Origin: Pontiellaceae bacterium B12227
GTDB taxonomy: Bacteria > Verrucomicrobiota > Kiritimatiellia > Kiritimatiellales > Pontiellaceae
Assembly: GCA_029432775.1 (NCBI GenBank)
Contig: JAROAZ010000024.1
Location: 1-64,000, forward strand
Reading direction: 5' to 3'
DNA length: 64,000 nt
The position numbers were made by a program, and so were the translations under genes. Under the pieces are notes generated by a model, which was not told the DNA's origin, searched no databases, and saw nothing but the letters and a program-made list of their open reading frames with translations. Shown one piece after another: positions 15,629 to 24,107 of this stretch (positions are counted from its first letter, which is position 1; each line of letters begins with the position of its first letter).

Positions 15629-16780
15629 CTACATCCTGAAACGGAAGAACTGAACTTCGGGATCGGCGGGCAGGGTGGCGCTGGTGGTATTGGTGGCGGG
15701 AGTCCAGTCGACGAGGTTGGTGCTGACGTCTATTGTGAACCGGATGGTGGCCGTTCCGTTGGATACCGCAATCAGGGAGCTGCCGGGGCGCAGGTCGCTG
15801 ATTTCGGCGAGTGTGTAGTTGGTGGCCAGCTCGGCCTCGTAGGCCGCAACCAGATCGAGTTCTGATTTACTCTGGAAATCCAGCCAGGTGCCGGAGACAT
15901 CGGCACCGGCGAGGTTGGCATCGGTGAGGATGATATTCGAAAGATCCAGTCCTGTGAGATCCGCTCCGCTTAAGTCGGCTCCGGACAGGTCGGCCCCCGG
16001 GCCAATCAGATATCCATTGAACAGCTGCCAGTCGGCGGGAAAGTCGGACGGGGTTCCGGTGATTCCGCCGGATTGGACTCCGGTCAGATTGGCTTGCGAC
16101 AGATCGACTCCCTGGAGGTTGGCTCCTGACAGATTGGCACCGGCTCCGATTAGAAATCCATGGGTCAACAGCCATCCGGCGGGTAGTGCTGCCACGGTCC
16201 CGGTAATGCTGCCGGAAGCCACCCCGTCCAGAATGGCACCTTCCAGAGCTGCCCCATCGAGGTTGGCTCCATATAAATCGGCACCCGAGAAGTCGGCCCG
16301 CATATCGGTGGCTCCGGAAAAGTTGACATTGCTCAGGATGGCCCCGGAAAGGTCGGCATTTTTGATGTTCACCCCGGTAAGGTCCGCGCTGCTGAGATCG
16401 ACACCGCCGAGGAGGGCATCATTTAAATTGGCGGTCGGCCCGACCAGATATCCATTGAGCAATTGCCAGTCGGGCGGAAGGGCGGCCGGAATTCCGATGA
16501 TCCGGCCGGACCGTATGCCGGAGAGCGTGGCATTGGTGAAGTTTGCTCCGGTCAGGTTGGCAGAAGAAAGCCAGGTGTTGCTCAGGGTGGCTCCGGAGAG
16601 GTCCGCGCCGCTGAGATCTACGTAGGAAAGGTTGGCGTAGGGAGGGAGTATCTCACCCGGGCCGATGTAGAAGACCTGAGAAGAGAAGTTGGTGACAAAT
16701 CCTGTTCCATTGGTGCTGAGTGCGGCATTCGTGTTCAGCACTGCGAACAGACTAAGGAAAAGCAGTTTAGTTATTTTCAA
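15629..16780 (-). CDS. Exported pentapeptide-repeat protein
   Basis: About 383 residues. The start is the TTG at 16780 with AGGAG eight bases upstream; longer in-frame starts would translate spacer. A Sec signal (LLFLSLFAVLNTNAA) is followed by blocks of A(D/N)LSx pentapeptides that should form a right-handed quadrilateral beta-helix. Every second block is separated by a PPDWQLLNGYLVGP-type linker, giving a modular array of about four blocks. The C-terminus (STNLVDWTPA ... VQFFRFRM) matches a terminal module also seen in the 18868-22467 protein. The location is probably periplasmic or outer-surface; the ligand is unknown. It is a stand-alone gene. Confidence 0.88.
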   Translation of the reverse strand: MKITKLLFLSLFAVLNTNAALSTNGTGFVTNFSSQVFYIGPGEILPPYANLSYVDLSGADLSGATLSNTWLSSANLTGANFTNATLSGIRSGRIIGIPAALPPDWQLLNGYLVGPTANLNDALLGGVDLSSADLTGVNIKNADLSGAILSNVNFSGATDMRADFSGADLYGANLDGAALEGAILDGVASGSITGTVAALPAGWLLTHGFLIGAGANLSGANLQGVDLSQANLTGVQSGGITGTPSDFPADWQLFNGYLIGPGADLSGADLSGADLTGLDLSNIILTDANLAGADVSGTWLDFQSKSELDLVAAYEAELATNYTLAEISDLRPGSSLIAVSNGTATIRFTIDVSTNLVDWTPATNTTSATLPADPEVQFFRFRM

Positions 16781-17142
16781 AATATGAACTCCTGAATGAA
16801 TGGCCGAGGTATTGCGGTGCCTGTTCGTCAGGCACGTCGTCTGTGTGACCGAATGATGCAGTGAACTCAATAAACAATAACATCCATTAGCCTGGAACCG
16901 TTTTCCAACCATTGGAACTCAAGTCTACCGCCGGTGCTCAAGCTATGGCGGACCGGTGGTTTCTGCGGTTCTGATTAATGAGCCGGTACAGGAAGGACGG
17001 TCTGTTTGGCCTGATTTTTTGCTGCGTTTGACTGCACGAAACGTGTGGCCTGGGCCGCCGGCTGAAATATTAGATGCATTATTCCTTCGCATGCTTGCTC
17101 TCAACAGGTTAGACACGTGGCACATTAAATTAAGGAAGTAAT
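16781..17142. other. Spacer between divergent genes
   Basis: It holds the leader of the pentapeptide gene (minus), one palindrome copy at 16903 and the leader of the cold shock gene (plus). Nothing else is recognisable. Confidence 0.5.
16903..16917. repeat. Palindrome copy TTCCAACCATTGGAA
   Basis: Strict copy in the divergent spacer, 123 bases upstream of the pentapeptide gene start. Confidence 0.8.
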
Positions 17143-17346
17143 ATGAGTTCAGGAACAGTAAAATGGTTTAGCTCCGAAAAAGGTTTCGGTTTTATCACAC
17201 CCGACGACGGAGCCACAGACCTCTTCGTTCATCATTCGGAAATCCAGGTTTCCGGTTATGCCGCTCTCGATGAAGGCCAGAAAGTGACTTACGAAGTAGG
17301 TGAAGGACAAAAAGGTCCTTGCGCTACAAAAGTAACACCCGCCTAA
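17143..17346 (+). CDS. Cold shock domain protein
   Basis: A 67-residue single CSD protein that binds single-stranded RNA and DNA and acts as an RNA chaperone. The RNP1 motif KGFGFI lies at residues 13-18 and RNP2 LFVHHS at 27-32; the length is standard for the CspA family. AAGGAAG sits four bases before the ATG. An intrinsic terminator follows 23 bases after the stop, so the gene is monocistronic. The leader of roughly 120 bases could carry cold-responsive structure, but none was demonstrated. Confidence 0.96.
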   Translation: MSSGTVKWFSSEKGFGFITPDDGATDLFVHHSEIQVSGYAALDEGQKVTYEVGEGQKGPCATKVTPA

Positions 17347-17368
17347 GGCATGACGTTGACAGATTTGA

Positions 17369-17396
17369 AAAAGGCGCTCGTTTGAGCGCCTTTTTT
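17369..17396 (+). terminator. Intrinsic terminator of the cold shock gene
   Basis: Stem AAAAGGCGCTC / GAGCGCCTTTT with loop GTTT, followed by further T residues. Confidence 0.93.
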
Positions 17397-17412
17397 CGTG
17401 CCCCGCGGCTTT

Positions 17413-17772
17413 GCGTGCGGGTATGTTCCTCGCAGAGGCGCCGAGAGCGCAGAGTTTTTTTGACAGGATTAACAGGGTGAACAGGATCCCTGCTTTGCGA
17501 GCTCCGCGGCTTTGCGAGAGGAATTAATATATGCCGGGAGGGTTACGTGCTTGGCGTGCGGGTATGTTCCTCGCAGAGGCGCCGAGAGCGCAAAGGGGAA
17601 TGTAGAAAATGAATAAGCCATGCCTCCGATAACTCTGAGCCCTCCGTGTTGAAAAAGTCATCGCACCGAGAAGCCGTTTTTTTCGACAGCATTAACAGGA
17701 TCTGTTCTTTGCGTGCTCCGCGGCTTTGCGAGAGGAATTAATATATGCCGGGAGGGTTTCGTGCTTTGCGTG
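17413..17772 (+). repeat. Interleaved direct repeats of class B and C phrases
   Basis: A 39-base unit (GCGTGCGGGTATGTTCC ... GAGAGCGCA) occurs at 17413-17451 and 17554-17592. A 44-base unit (GCTCCGCGGCTTTGCGAG ... CCGGGAGGGTT) occurs at 17501-17544 and 17715-17758. Class C phrases (TGACAGGATTAACAGGGTGA and an AGCATTAACAGGATC variant) lie at 17461-17488 and near 17690. The block has no genes. Confidence 0.85.
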
Positions 17773-17803
17773 AGGAATTCTATTTCTGCTGGATGTTTGG
17801 AAA

Positions 17804-17836
17804 ACAAAAAACACTCCTCCGGGGAGAAGTGTTTTG
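17804..17836 (-). terminator. Intrinsic terminator of the small Cys protein gene
   Basis: Read on the minus strand: AAAACACTTCTCC, a CCGG loop, GGAGGAGTGTTTT, then TTGTTTT. Confidence 0.85.
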
Positions 17837-17862
17837 TACTCAGGAATGATGAGGGGCTGGTT

Positions 17863-18093
17863 TTACGCAGTTTTTTTGCTGTCATCACCCTTTTTGGATC
17901 CACCGCAAGCCGTCTGATTCTTTTCAGCTTTTTTGGAACCACCGCAGGCTAATTCGGTCTGCTCGGCGTTGTAGGCGGTAGATTTGGCGGTTTCTTTATC
18001 GGCTTTATCTTTTCCGCAACTGCTTCCACATGCAAATGCGGTGCTGCCTGCCACGAGTAATGCTACTGCTGCGATGCTCAATGTTTTTTTCAT
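17863..18093 (-). CDS. Small exported protein with repeated ACGGSKK motif
   Basis: A 76-residue protein. A Sec signal (MKKTLSIAAVALLVAGSTAFA) is followed by a short, highly charged mature region with cysteines at 22, 26, 50 and 63. The segments LACGGSKKAEK (49-59) and TACGGSKKGDD (61-71) are a tandem duplication. A CxxxC pair lies at the mature N-terminus. AAGGAG precedes the ATG at good spacing, and a terminator follows. No family is recognised. The layout recalls metal-buffering or RiPP-type precursor peptides, but no modifying enzyme lies nearby, so that is speculation. Confidence 0.75.
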   Translation of the reverse strand: MKKTLSIAAVALLVAGSTAFACGSSCGKDKADKETAKSTAYNAEQTELACGGSKKAEKNQTACGGSKKGDDSKKTA

Positions 18094-18346
18094 TTTGATA
18101 CTCCTTCAAGGGTTAGTGTTTCACTTAATTGCATCCTGTTCGGGCAGGAGAACCAAACCTTTCATTTAATATCGATTTTTTTTCGCGGCGTATTCGGAGC
18201 AGTGATTCTTGAGACCGCATTTCCTGTCGAAAGGCGCAGTGCTGGTGTTAATCCGTGGCTGATATATGCCTCCCCGTGAAGGAAATGCCGGCTGCAAATC
18301 CTTCCTCCTTCACCTCCGAACGGTTCCTTACTTATGGCTCACTGAA

Positions 18347-18544
18347 TCAGAAAGTCATATAGGGACTGGCGTATGGAGCGGCGTCGTAGATTTCAACGGG
18401 AACACTTTTCATGATCAGCACGAACAGCAAAGCTACTGTGCCGATGACCAGCAGGGTTACTCCAACGCCGGCCCAGAAGTGCCGACTGTGAAGGTGCTCG
18501 CTGACATGATGGCTCCAATGTTTCAAACTGGATACCGGATGCAT
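18347..18544 (-). CDS. Small single-pass membrane protein with His-rich N-terminus
   Basis: 65 residues from the ATG at 18544. An in-frame GTG at 18553 touches the AAGGAGG ribosome-binding site, so the ATG eight bases downstream is preferred. The first 22 residues contain seven histidines (SLKHWSHHVSEHLHSRH). One transmembrane helix spans about 26-46 (VGVTLLVIGTVALLFVLIM). The short tail is tyrosine and proline rich. Function is unknown; a metal- or partner-binding cytoplasmic head is possible. Confidence 0.65.
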   Translation of the reverse strand: MHPVSSLKHWSHHVSEHLHSRHFWAGVGVTLLVIGTVALLFVLIMKSVPVEIYDAAPYASPYMTF

Positions 18545-18867
18545 CTCTCTCACCTCCTTCTCATTGTATTAGAGTCCGGAATTACAAAAACAGACGATTT
18601 TTTCTTCGGTTTTTTTGTGGATCATCACGGGGGCACCGGTGGAGACGTTCGCTGGGTGAAATTAAAAATGTTATAAATATGATCATGTTATGCGTGTAGA
18701 CATTCGCGAGGGCGGTTGTTAATAAAAAAACAGTTAGCTTGTTCCCTGGATTTTGAGGAGGGGCAGGCGTTTTTCCGCTGAAGGTTTCCTTTTCCTTGGA
18801 TTGAATTCCGGGCGTGGGGCCCGTGCGTTCAGTCGATCGAGTTCCATTCATAAAGGAGAGTGTTGTC
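18545..18867. other. Spacer upstream of the large surface protein
   Basis: It includes the leaders of two divergent genes and an AT-rich stretch at 18660-18690 (GTTATAAATATGATCATG) that could be a promoter. No repeat or RNA gene was identified. Confidence 0.4.
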
Positions 18868-21800
18868 ATGCCTGCTTCTAAAGTAATTATCAGTGCCGTT
18901 CTGGCTTTTACCGCAATACAGTTGCAGGCCCAGGTGGGTTCGGTGGCTTTGTTTTATGACGGGAGCTATGTGGAGACCTCTGCCAGCACAGGCGCGGAGG
19001 CTTACAACATGAAGTTGTCGCTGGAGGCCCGGGGCTTTTCCGTGAATACTTTCACCGGGATAACCTCCAATGATTTTGCGACGGCGGTGACGGACGTCAA
19101 TACCCTGATTGTTCCGGAGCTTGAGCTGGGTAATCTGGCTGCGGTTCTATCTGCTGATACGATCGGCGTTATTTCAAATTTTGTGGCCGAGGGAAACAGC
19201 CTGATTCTCTGCGCTCAGCATAATCCCTTGGCCGTAAACGATGAACAATTTATCAACACCGTATTCGGGCATGGTGTTATTGGAGGAGTGTCATTGACCA
19301 CTCTTTCCGCAGCGCTCAACACGAATGTAACGGGCGGTACCGTCTTTGATGGCGCCCCGGAGTCGTTGGCTGCCAGTGATGGACATGTTCCCTGGTTGCG
19401 CAGTTCGTTACCCGCAGGATCCATCAGTCTGTATGAGGTGACAAGCGGAACCAACGTATACAGTTCGGTTGCGCTGGTTCCGGAAGGATCCGGGCAGTTG
19501 ATTCTGCTGGCCTATGATTGGTGGAATGCCGCGCCCAACGGCACGCAGGACGGCGGTTGGAACGGGATGCTGGAACGGTCGGTACAGCTGGCCGGCCTGA
19601 ACGGGGATTTATACGTGAACCAGGGCAACGCGTCTCCGGTCTTTCCCTACACGAGCTGTGCCACTGCGGCCACGAATATACAGGATGCGGTCGATGCTGC
19701 CGGCGACGGGGCTTCGGTCTGGGTTACGAACGGGGTCTACCTGCTGACGTCGGAAATCGTGATATCGAAAGAGGTGCATCTGCAAAGTGTAAATGGTGCC
19801 TTAGAGACCACGCTGGATGGGGGAGGCGTTACGCGCTGTCTGCGTTTGGAAGCTTCCGGCAGTGTGGTCACTGGATTTAAGGTGACGAATGGTTTCACCA
19901 GTGGTGTCTGGCCGGGGCCGCAAGGGCTGGGCGGTGGCATTTTCTGTGCCGGCAATGGACCGCAGGTGGTCAGCTGCATGGTGGTGAGCAATCAGGCGTC
20001 TTATGCCGGTGGTATTATGGCCGGAACAGTTCGTGATAGTTTAGTTGAAGGAAATACGGTAAATGGCACCGGCGGGGGCTTACACGGAAGCGTGGCTTAT
20101 AATACATTCATTCATAATAATGCATCCGTAAGAGGCGGGGCGTCCGAAGGCGGGGTATATCATCAATGTGTATTTCTTTCGAATAGTGCAAACCAGGGCG
20201 GTGCACTGTCGTTTGGCACTGCAAACAACTGTCTTTTCGTTGATAACCTTGCGGGGGGGATTGCAGGCGCAATGTTACGCGGGACGGCAAATAATTGCAC
20301 CATGATCGGAAACGCTGCCGGAACGCAGGGAGGTGCGACCTGGGAAACAACGGTGCGAAACAGCATTCTTTGGGATAATTCGGCGCCAACGGGTCCGAAC
20401 TTTTATCTGAGCCCGCTCGTGTCCAGTGCATCGCCTGAGGTGGTTCATGGCGTGGATGGAAACATTACGAATGCCCCCGCTTTCGTTGATGCCGCCGGCG
20501 GGGATTATCGTTTGCTGTATGCAAATGCCTGTGTGAATGCGGGCAGCAACGCATGGGCGGTAGGTACTCAGGATTTGGGCGGGAACGACCGTATTGCCCG
20601 GGGTTTGGTCGATATGGGGGCCTATGAGAATGACTACGTCGAAAACTGGTCCGTGCTGGATGCCGCACTGAATGGTGCTGCCGCCGGCGACCATGCCGGC
20701 TCGGCCGTCTCGGTCAGTGCCGATGGATGGCGCGTTGCGGTGGGTGCTCCTGATGCAGAGGGCGGTGCCGGGCGTGTGAGGGTTTATGCCTATGAAGCCG
20801 GCATTTGGACCCAGCGGGGGGACGACCTGATCGGAGAAACTGCCGGTGATTTGAGCGGCACTTCCGTTTCGATCAGTGCGGATGGTGCCCGTGTTGCCAT
20901 TGGGGCTCCCTATAACGACGGATTTGAATCCGACGCCGGGAATGTGCGGATCTTTGAATATAACGGTGCCGGCTGGTCGCAGCTGGGAAATTCCATTTTC
21001 GGCGAAGATGGGTATGACTACTGTGGCCGATCGGTTTCGCTGAGTGGCGACGGTGCGCGGATCGCGATCGGAGCTCACGGCAATGATCAATATCGTGACT
21101 ATGCCGGCCATGCGCGGATCTTTGAATATGCAGACGGCAACTGGGTTCAGCTGGGCGATGATCTCGATGATGTCGTGTATTTTGACCAAAGCGGCTGGTC
21201 CGTCTCGTTGAATGGCGACGGCTCCCGGGTGGCGGTTTCCTCCCGCCGCGATCTGTTGAATGATGTCTCCGGAGAGGGGCGTGTCCGCATTTATGAATAT
21301 ACAACCAATGTCTGGTCGCAACTGGGTGCAGACATTGACGGCGAAGCTGCGGGCGACCACATGGGCGACGCGGTTTCTCTGAGTGCTGACGGCTCCCGTG
21401 TGGCGATCGGCGCCAGTCTGAACGACGGCAACGGAGCCGAGTCGGGTCATGTGCGTGTCTTTGAATATTCAACCGGAACCTGGTTCCAGGTGGGGGCGGA
21501 TATTGACGGCGAAGGAACCAATGATCTGAGCGGTACGTTTGTTTCTCTCAGCGGCGATGGACGCCGGGTGGCGGTAGGTGCTCCACAGAACAGTGGAAAC
21601 GGGCCGGACTCCGGGCAGGTGCGGGTGTTTGAACTGCTACGCGGCGAATGGCGGCAGGTTGGATTGGATATTGACGGTGTCGCAACCAATGAGTTGAGCG
21701 GCTCCGCGGTTGCCTTGAATGCCAACGGATATGTGGCGGCGATCGGCGCGCCCTTCAACAGCGAAGCCGGTGCGGAGGCCGGGCAGTCGCGGGTCTTAAC

Positions 21801-22467
21801 CTCCGGTATGTTCCTGACCATGGAAGTGGTAGGAAATGGAACCGTGGTGGAAGCCAGTGGGTATTATGCATACCAGTCTACATTGAGCCTGCTGGCCACC
21901 GCCGATGGCGGATGGTTGTTCATAGATTGGAACGGCGACCTCGTCGGCGATTACACGACGGCAGCGACCAATATTATTATGGAAACGGATAAAACGGTCG
22001 TCGCCCGCTTCTCCGACGATGCCGATGAGGATGGTCTGACCAATACTGAAGAGGGGACGGCGGGAACCCTGCCGCGCAAGGCAGACACGGATGAAGATGG
22101 TCTGCTCGATGGCGCTGAAGTTAAAATCTATGGCAGCAGTCCGCTCCTGAAAAACAGCGATGGCGATGCCTATGAAGACGGCTATGAAGTTTCGGTCGGC
22201 CTTTCTCCGGCGGTCAACAACACCGCCTTCCTCGCGGACTTTGTGCATAGCAACGCAACCAGCTATGGCTATTACGGAACCAATGCGCTGCTGGATCTGG
22301 GCATCGGTGACATCGGCGTTGAAATCACCAACGGTATGGCTGAGCTGAGCGTGCAGCTTTGGCAGTCGGATGATTTAGTCACCTGGACCAATATGGGTTC
22401 GGATGTTTCCTGGCAGGAGCCCGTTGATTCGGAAAAGAAATTCTTCCGGGTGCGCGCGGAACCATAG
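18868..22467 (+). CDS. Large secreted beta-helix / FG-GAP / thrombospondin-3 surface protein
   Basis: Protein of 1199 residues. The start is the ATG at 18868, with AAAGGAG 12 bases upstream. After a Sec signal (cleavage near QLQA-QV), residues ~22-230 form an alpha/beta domain resembling the GATase-like DUF4350 type. Residues ~250-560 are a right-handed parallel beta-helix (NIQDAVDAAGDG opening, repeated GGG turns). Residues ~598-975 hold seven FG-GAP/integrin-like repeats of about 55 residues (pattern D-x-x-G-x-x-V-S-x-S-x-D-G-x-R-V-A-x-G-A). A WxxxDWNGD beta domain follows, then three calcium-binding thrombospondin-3 repeats (DADEDGLTNTEE, DTDEDGLLDGAE, NSDGDAYEDGYE). The terminal module ends KKFFRVRAEP. 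It is probably a cell-surface adhesin or substrate-binding protein; the ligand is unknown. Confidence 0.85.
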   Translation: MPASKVIISAVLAFTAIQLQAQVGSVALFYDGSYVETSASTGAEAYNMKLSLEARGFSVNTFTGITSNDFATAVTDVNTLIVPELELGNLAAVLSADTIGVISNFVAEGNSLILCAQHNPLAVNDEQFINTVFGHGVIGGVSLTTLSAALNTNVTGGTVFDGAPESLAASDGHVPWLRSSLPAGSISLYEVTSGTNVYSSVALVPEGSGQLILLAYDWWNAAPNGTQDGGWNGMLERSVQLAGLNGDLYVNQGNASPVFPYTSCATAATNIQDAVDAAGDGASVWVTNGVYLLTSEIVISKEVHLQSVNGALETTLDGGGVTRCLRLEASGSVVTGFKVTNGFTSGVWPGPQGLGGGIFCAGNGPQVVSCMVVSNQASYAGGIMAGTVRDSLVEGNTVNGTGGGLHGSVAYNTFIHNNASVRGGASEGGVYHQCVFLSNSANQGGALSFGTANNCLFVDNLAGGIAGAMLRGTANNCTMIGNAAGTQGGATWETTVRNSILWDNSAPTGPNFYLSPLVSSASPEVVHGVDGNITNAPAFVDAAGGDYRLLYANACVNAGSNAWAVGTQDLGGNDRIARGLVDMGAYENDYVENWSVLDAALNGAAAGDHAGSAVSVSADGWRVAVGAPDAEGGAGRVRVYAYEAGIWTQRGDDLIGETAGDLSGTSVSISADGARVAIGAPYNDGFESDAGNVRIFEYNGAGWSQLGNSIFGEDGYDYCGRSVSLSGDGARIAIGAHGNDQYRDYAGHARIFEYADGNWVQLGDDLDDVVYFDQSGWSVSLNGDGSRVAVSSRRDLLNDVSGEGRVRIYEYTTNVWSQLGADIDGEAAGDHMGDAVSLSADGSRVAIGASLNDGNGAESGHVRVFEYSTGTWFQVGADIDGEGTNDLSGTFVSLSGDGRRVAVGAPQNSGNGPDSGQVRVFELLRGEWRQVGLDIDGVATNELSGSAVALNANGYVAAIGAPFNSEAGAEAGQSRVLTSGMFLTMEVVGNGTVVEASGYYAYQSTLSLLATADGGWLFIDWNGDLVGDYTTAATNIIMETDKTVVARFSDDADEDGLTNTEEGTAGTLPRKADTDEDGLLDGAEVKIYGSSPLLKNSDGDAYEDGYEVSVGLSPAVNNTAFLADFVHSNATSYGYYGTNALLDLGIGDIGVEITNGMAELSVQLWQSDDLVTWTNMGSDVSWQEPVDSEKKFFRVRAEP

Positions 22468-22515
22468 GGTTGAGGTAACTCTGCGGCTGCCGTTGAACCG
22501 GTCCGCCGCATGAAA

Positions 22516-22545
22516 GCTGAGGCGCTCCTTGTGGGGCGCCTCAGC
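22516..22545 (+). terminator. Hairpin after the surface protein gene
   Basis: Stem GCTGAGGCGCTCC / GGGGCGCCTCAGC, loop TTGT. The T run is weak. Confidence 0.7.
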
Positions 22546-22680
22546 TTGTTGATAAAGATATGCTGGAGGGTCGGCGGCCCGACGACCAACACACGCAAGG
22601 CCTGCTTTCCCGTTCATTTCACCGAACCGGGCACGGGGCCCGTGCCCCTCCACCCATAAATCCAGACTTCATCAACAGCC

Positions 22681-22716
22681 TGAGGCGCTCCTTGTGGGGC
22701 GCCTTTTTGCTGTTTT
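22681..22716 (+). terminator. Second copy of the terminator hairpin
   Basis: TGAGGCGCTCCTTGTGGGGC repeats the stem and loop of 22518-22540, but with a proper TTTTT tail. This suggests that a terminator unit was duplicated. Confidence 0.7.
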
Positions 22717-22735
22717 GGAGTCCTGTTCGCTTTAC

Positions 22736-23884
22736 TTATTGCAGCGGGATGAGGTGCTGGATTTTCCAGTAGCCGAAGGGGGCATCGGTGGAGACGGGGA
22801 AGTTGGTGGTGAAGGCGTGCGGGGCGCGAAAGCGGGCAATCTCCTGCCAGTTGCAGAGGTTGAGGGTGTGGAGAATGGCGTAGGTGGTATTGGTCTGGGT
22901 GTTGAACTCCAGCTCGGCCTGTTTGGTGCCGGGGATGGCGTGGATATCGACGCCGACACTGCCGAAGGCTTCGTCGAAGAGCGCCTGCCGCCAGATGGCA
23001 TAGGCCTGGATGTCGGTGGCTTCGTCGGTGCCATAGTTGGTTTCCAGTGTTTCCATCATGGCATTGAAATCGAGCGAGGTGGGCCAGGTTCCGCCGCTTC
23101 CGATGTCGCTTTCGAGGCCGACACGGACGGTCGCATTGGTGATGTTGGCGCGTTCCCAGCTGACCCCGCTGTCGATGTTGCTGAAGGTGCCGCGATCGAA
23201 CGGCATGAGCGAGACGCCCGTGAGGTTGGTGGAGATCGCGTCAAACCAGGCATCGCGCTCGGCGGTGCCGGTCCAGCCGATGGAGCTGGAGCTGTCGAAC
23301 CAGACGGGCAGATCGGCATAGACCGGGAAGTCAGGAAAACCGTTGGTGACAAAGTGGGTGCGGACGGCGGCATAGGTGTCGCGCAGCAGGTTCAGGTAGT
23401 CGCGCTTTTCGGTGGGGGTTCCGTCTTTAAATTCGGTGAGGGCCTGCGGCTCGATATCGAGGTGGAGCCCATCAAACTGTTCGGCGGCGGGCCGACCGGC
23501 ATTAAAGTTAATGAGACGTTCGGTAATTTTGTCGAGAAAGGACGCGTGGTTGACCGGATAGATCCAGGTGTTTTCCGACATCAGGAACTGCGATTCGATC
23601 CCTTCGGCATCGAGCTTGGCATTCCATGCAGCAATAACGGCCGCTTCGCTAACGGGGCGGTTCTGATAGCTGCCGTAGACTTTTTTAATGCCCCGGCCGT
23701 TAAAGAAGTCGAGGGTCTGGTTTTCGCTGACCGGGTTGCCGACAATGTTGGCCGAGCCGTAGGGACTGCTTGAGCTGGCCCAGAACCAGACCGCCCGGTT
23801 TTTTGCGGCGGCGCAGGGAAGGGCGGTGAGTGCGGATGCCGCGATGAGGATGAGTATCTGTTTTCCGGATTTTCTATTCATCAT
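22736..23884 (-). CDS. Secreted TIM-barrel-like protein, possible glycoside hydrolase
   Basis: 382 residues. A Sec signal (ILILIAASALTALPCAAA) is followed by a fold with the strand rhythm of a TIM barrel: RAVWFW, KKVYGSY, FDGLHLDIEP (candidate acidic catalytic pair), FPVYADLPVWF, GVSLMPFD, VRVGLES. The C-terminus (YAILHTLNLCNWQEI ... FGYWKIQHLIPLQ) is a terminal module of the kind seen on other secreted proteins here. No named family could be assigned. It ends the minus-strand sugar-utilisation set, so a polysaccharide-acting role is plausible. Confidence 0.75.
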   Translation of the reverse strand: MMNRKSGKQILILIAASALTALPCAAAKNRAVWFWASSSSPYGSANIVGNPVSENQTLDFFNGRGIKKVYGSYQNRPVSEAAVIAAWNAKLDAEGIESQFLMSENTWIYPVNHASFLDKITERLINFNAGRPAAEQFDGLHLDIEPQALTEFKDGTPTEKRDYLNLLRDTYAAVRTHFVTNGFPDFPVYADLPVWFDSSSSIGWTGTAERDAWFDAISTNLTGVSLMPFDRGTFSNIDSGVSWERANITNATVRVGLESDIGSGGTWPTSLDFNAMMETLETNYGTDEATDIQAYAIWRQALFDEAFGSVGVDIHAIPGTKQAELEFNTQTNTTYAILHTLNLCNWQEIARFRAPHAFTTNFPVSTDAPFGYWKIQHLIPLQ

Positions 23885-23907
23885 GGCAGGCGCTCCGTCG
23901 GTTGGGT

Positions 23908-23922
23908 TTCCAGGGGTTGGAA
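23908..23922. repeat. Palindrome copy TTCCAGGGGTTGGAA
   Basis: Strict copy 24 bases upstream of the TIM-barrel gene start. Confidence 0.78.
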
Positions 23923-24107
23923 AACTCTGGAGTGTTTAACAACTGCATGAACGGAGTGCACGGAACAATAGTGAAAAAAAGTGACCGGGATTCGGATGAT
24001 AATTATGCCGTATCAGCGGGAAAATGATCGCTCATAGAGCCGCAAAGAGCGCAGGGAGTTCGTTGCTGAATGAACTCTGCGCTCTCTGTATTTCTGCGAG
24101 GTGGTAT

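Noticed and set aside
15888..16625. 245-codon plus-strand frame opposite the pentapeptide gene
   Set aside because: It is Pro/Ser/Arg-rich and arises from the antisense of the pentapeptide repeats.
20275..21450. 391-codon minus-strand frame opposite the FG-GAP repeats
   Set aside because: Its repeats mirror those of the plus-strand protein, and it has no ribosome-binding site or recognisable domain.
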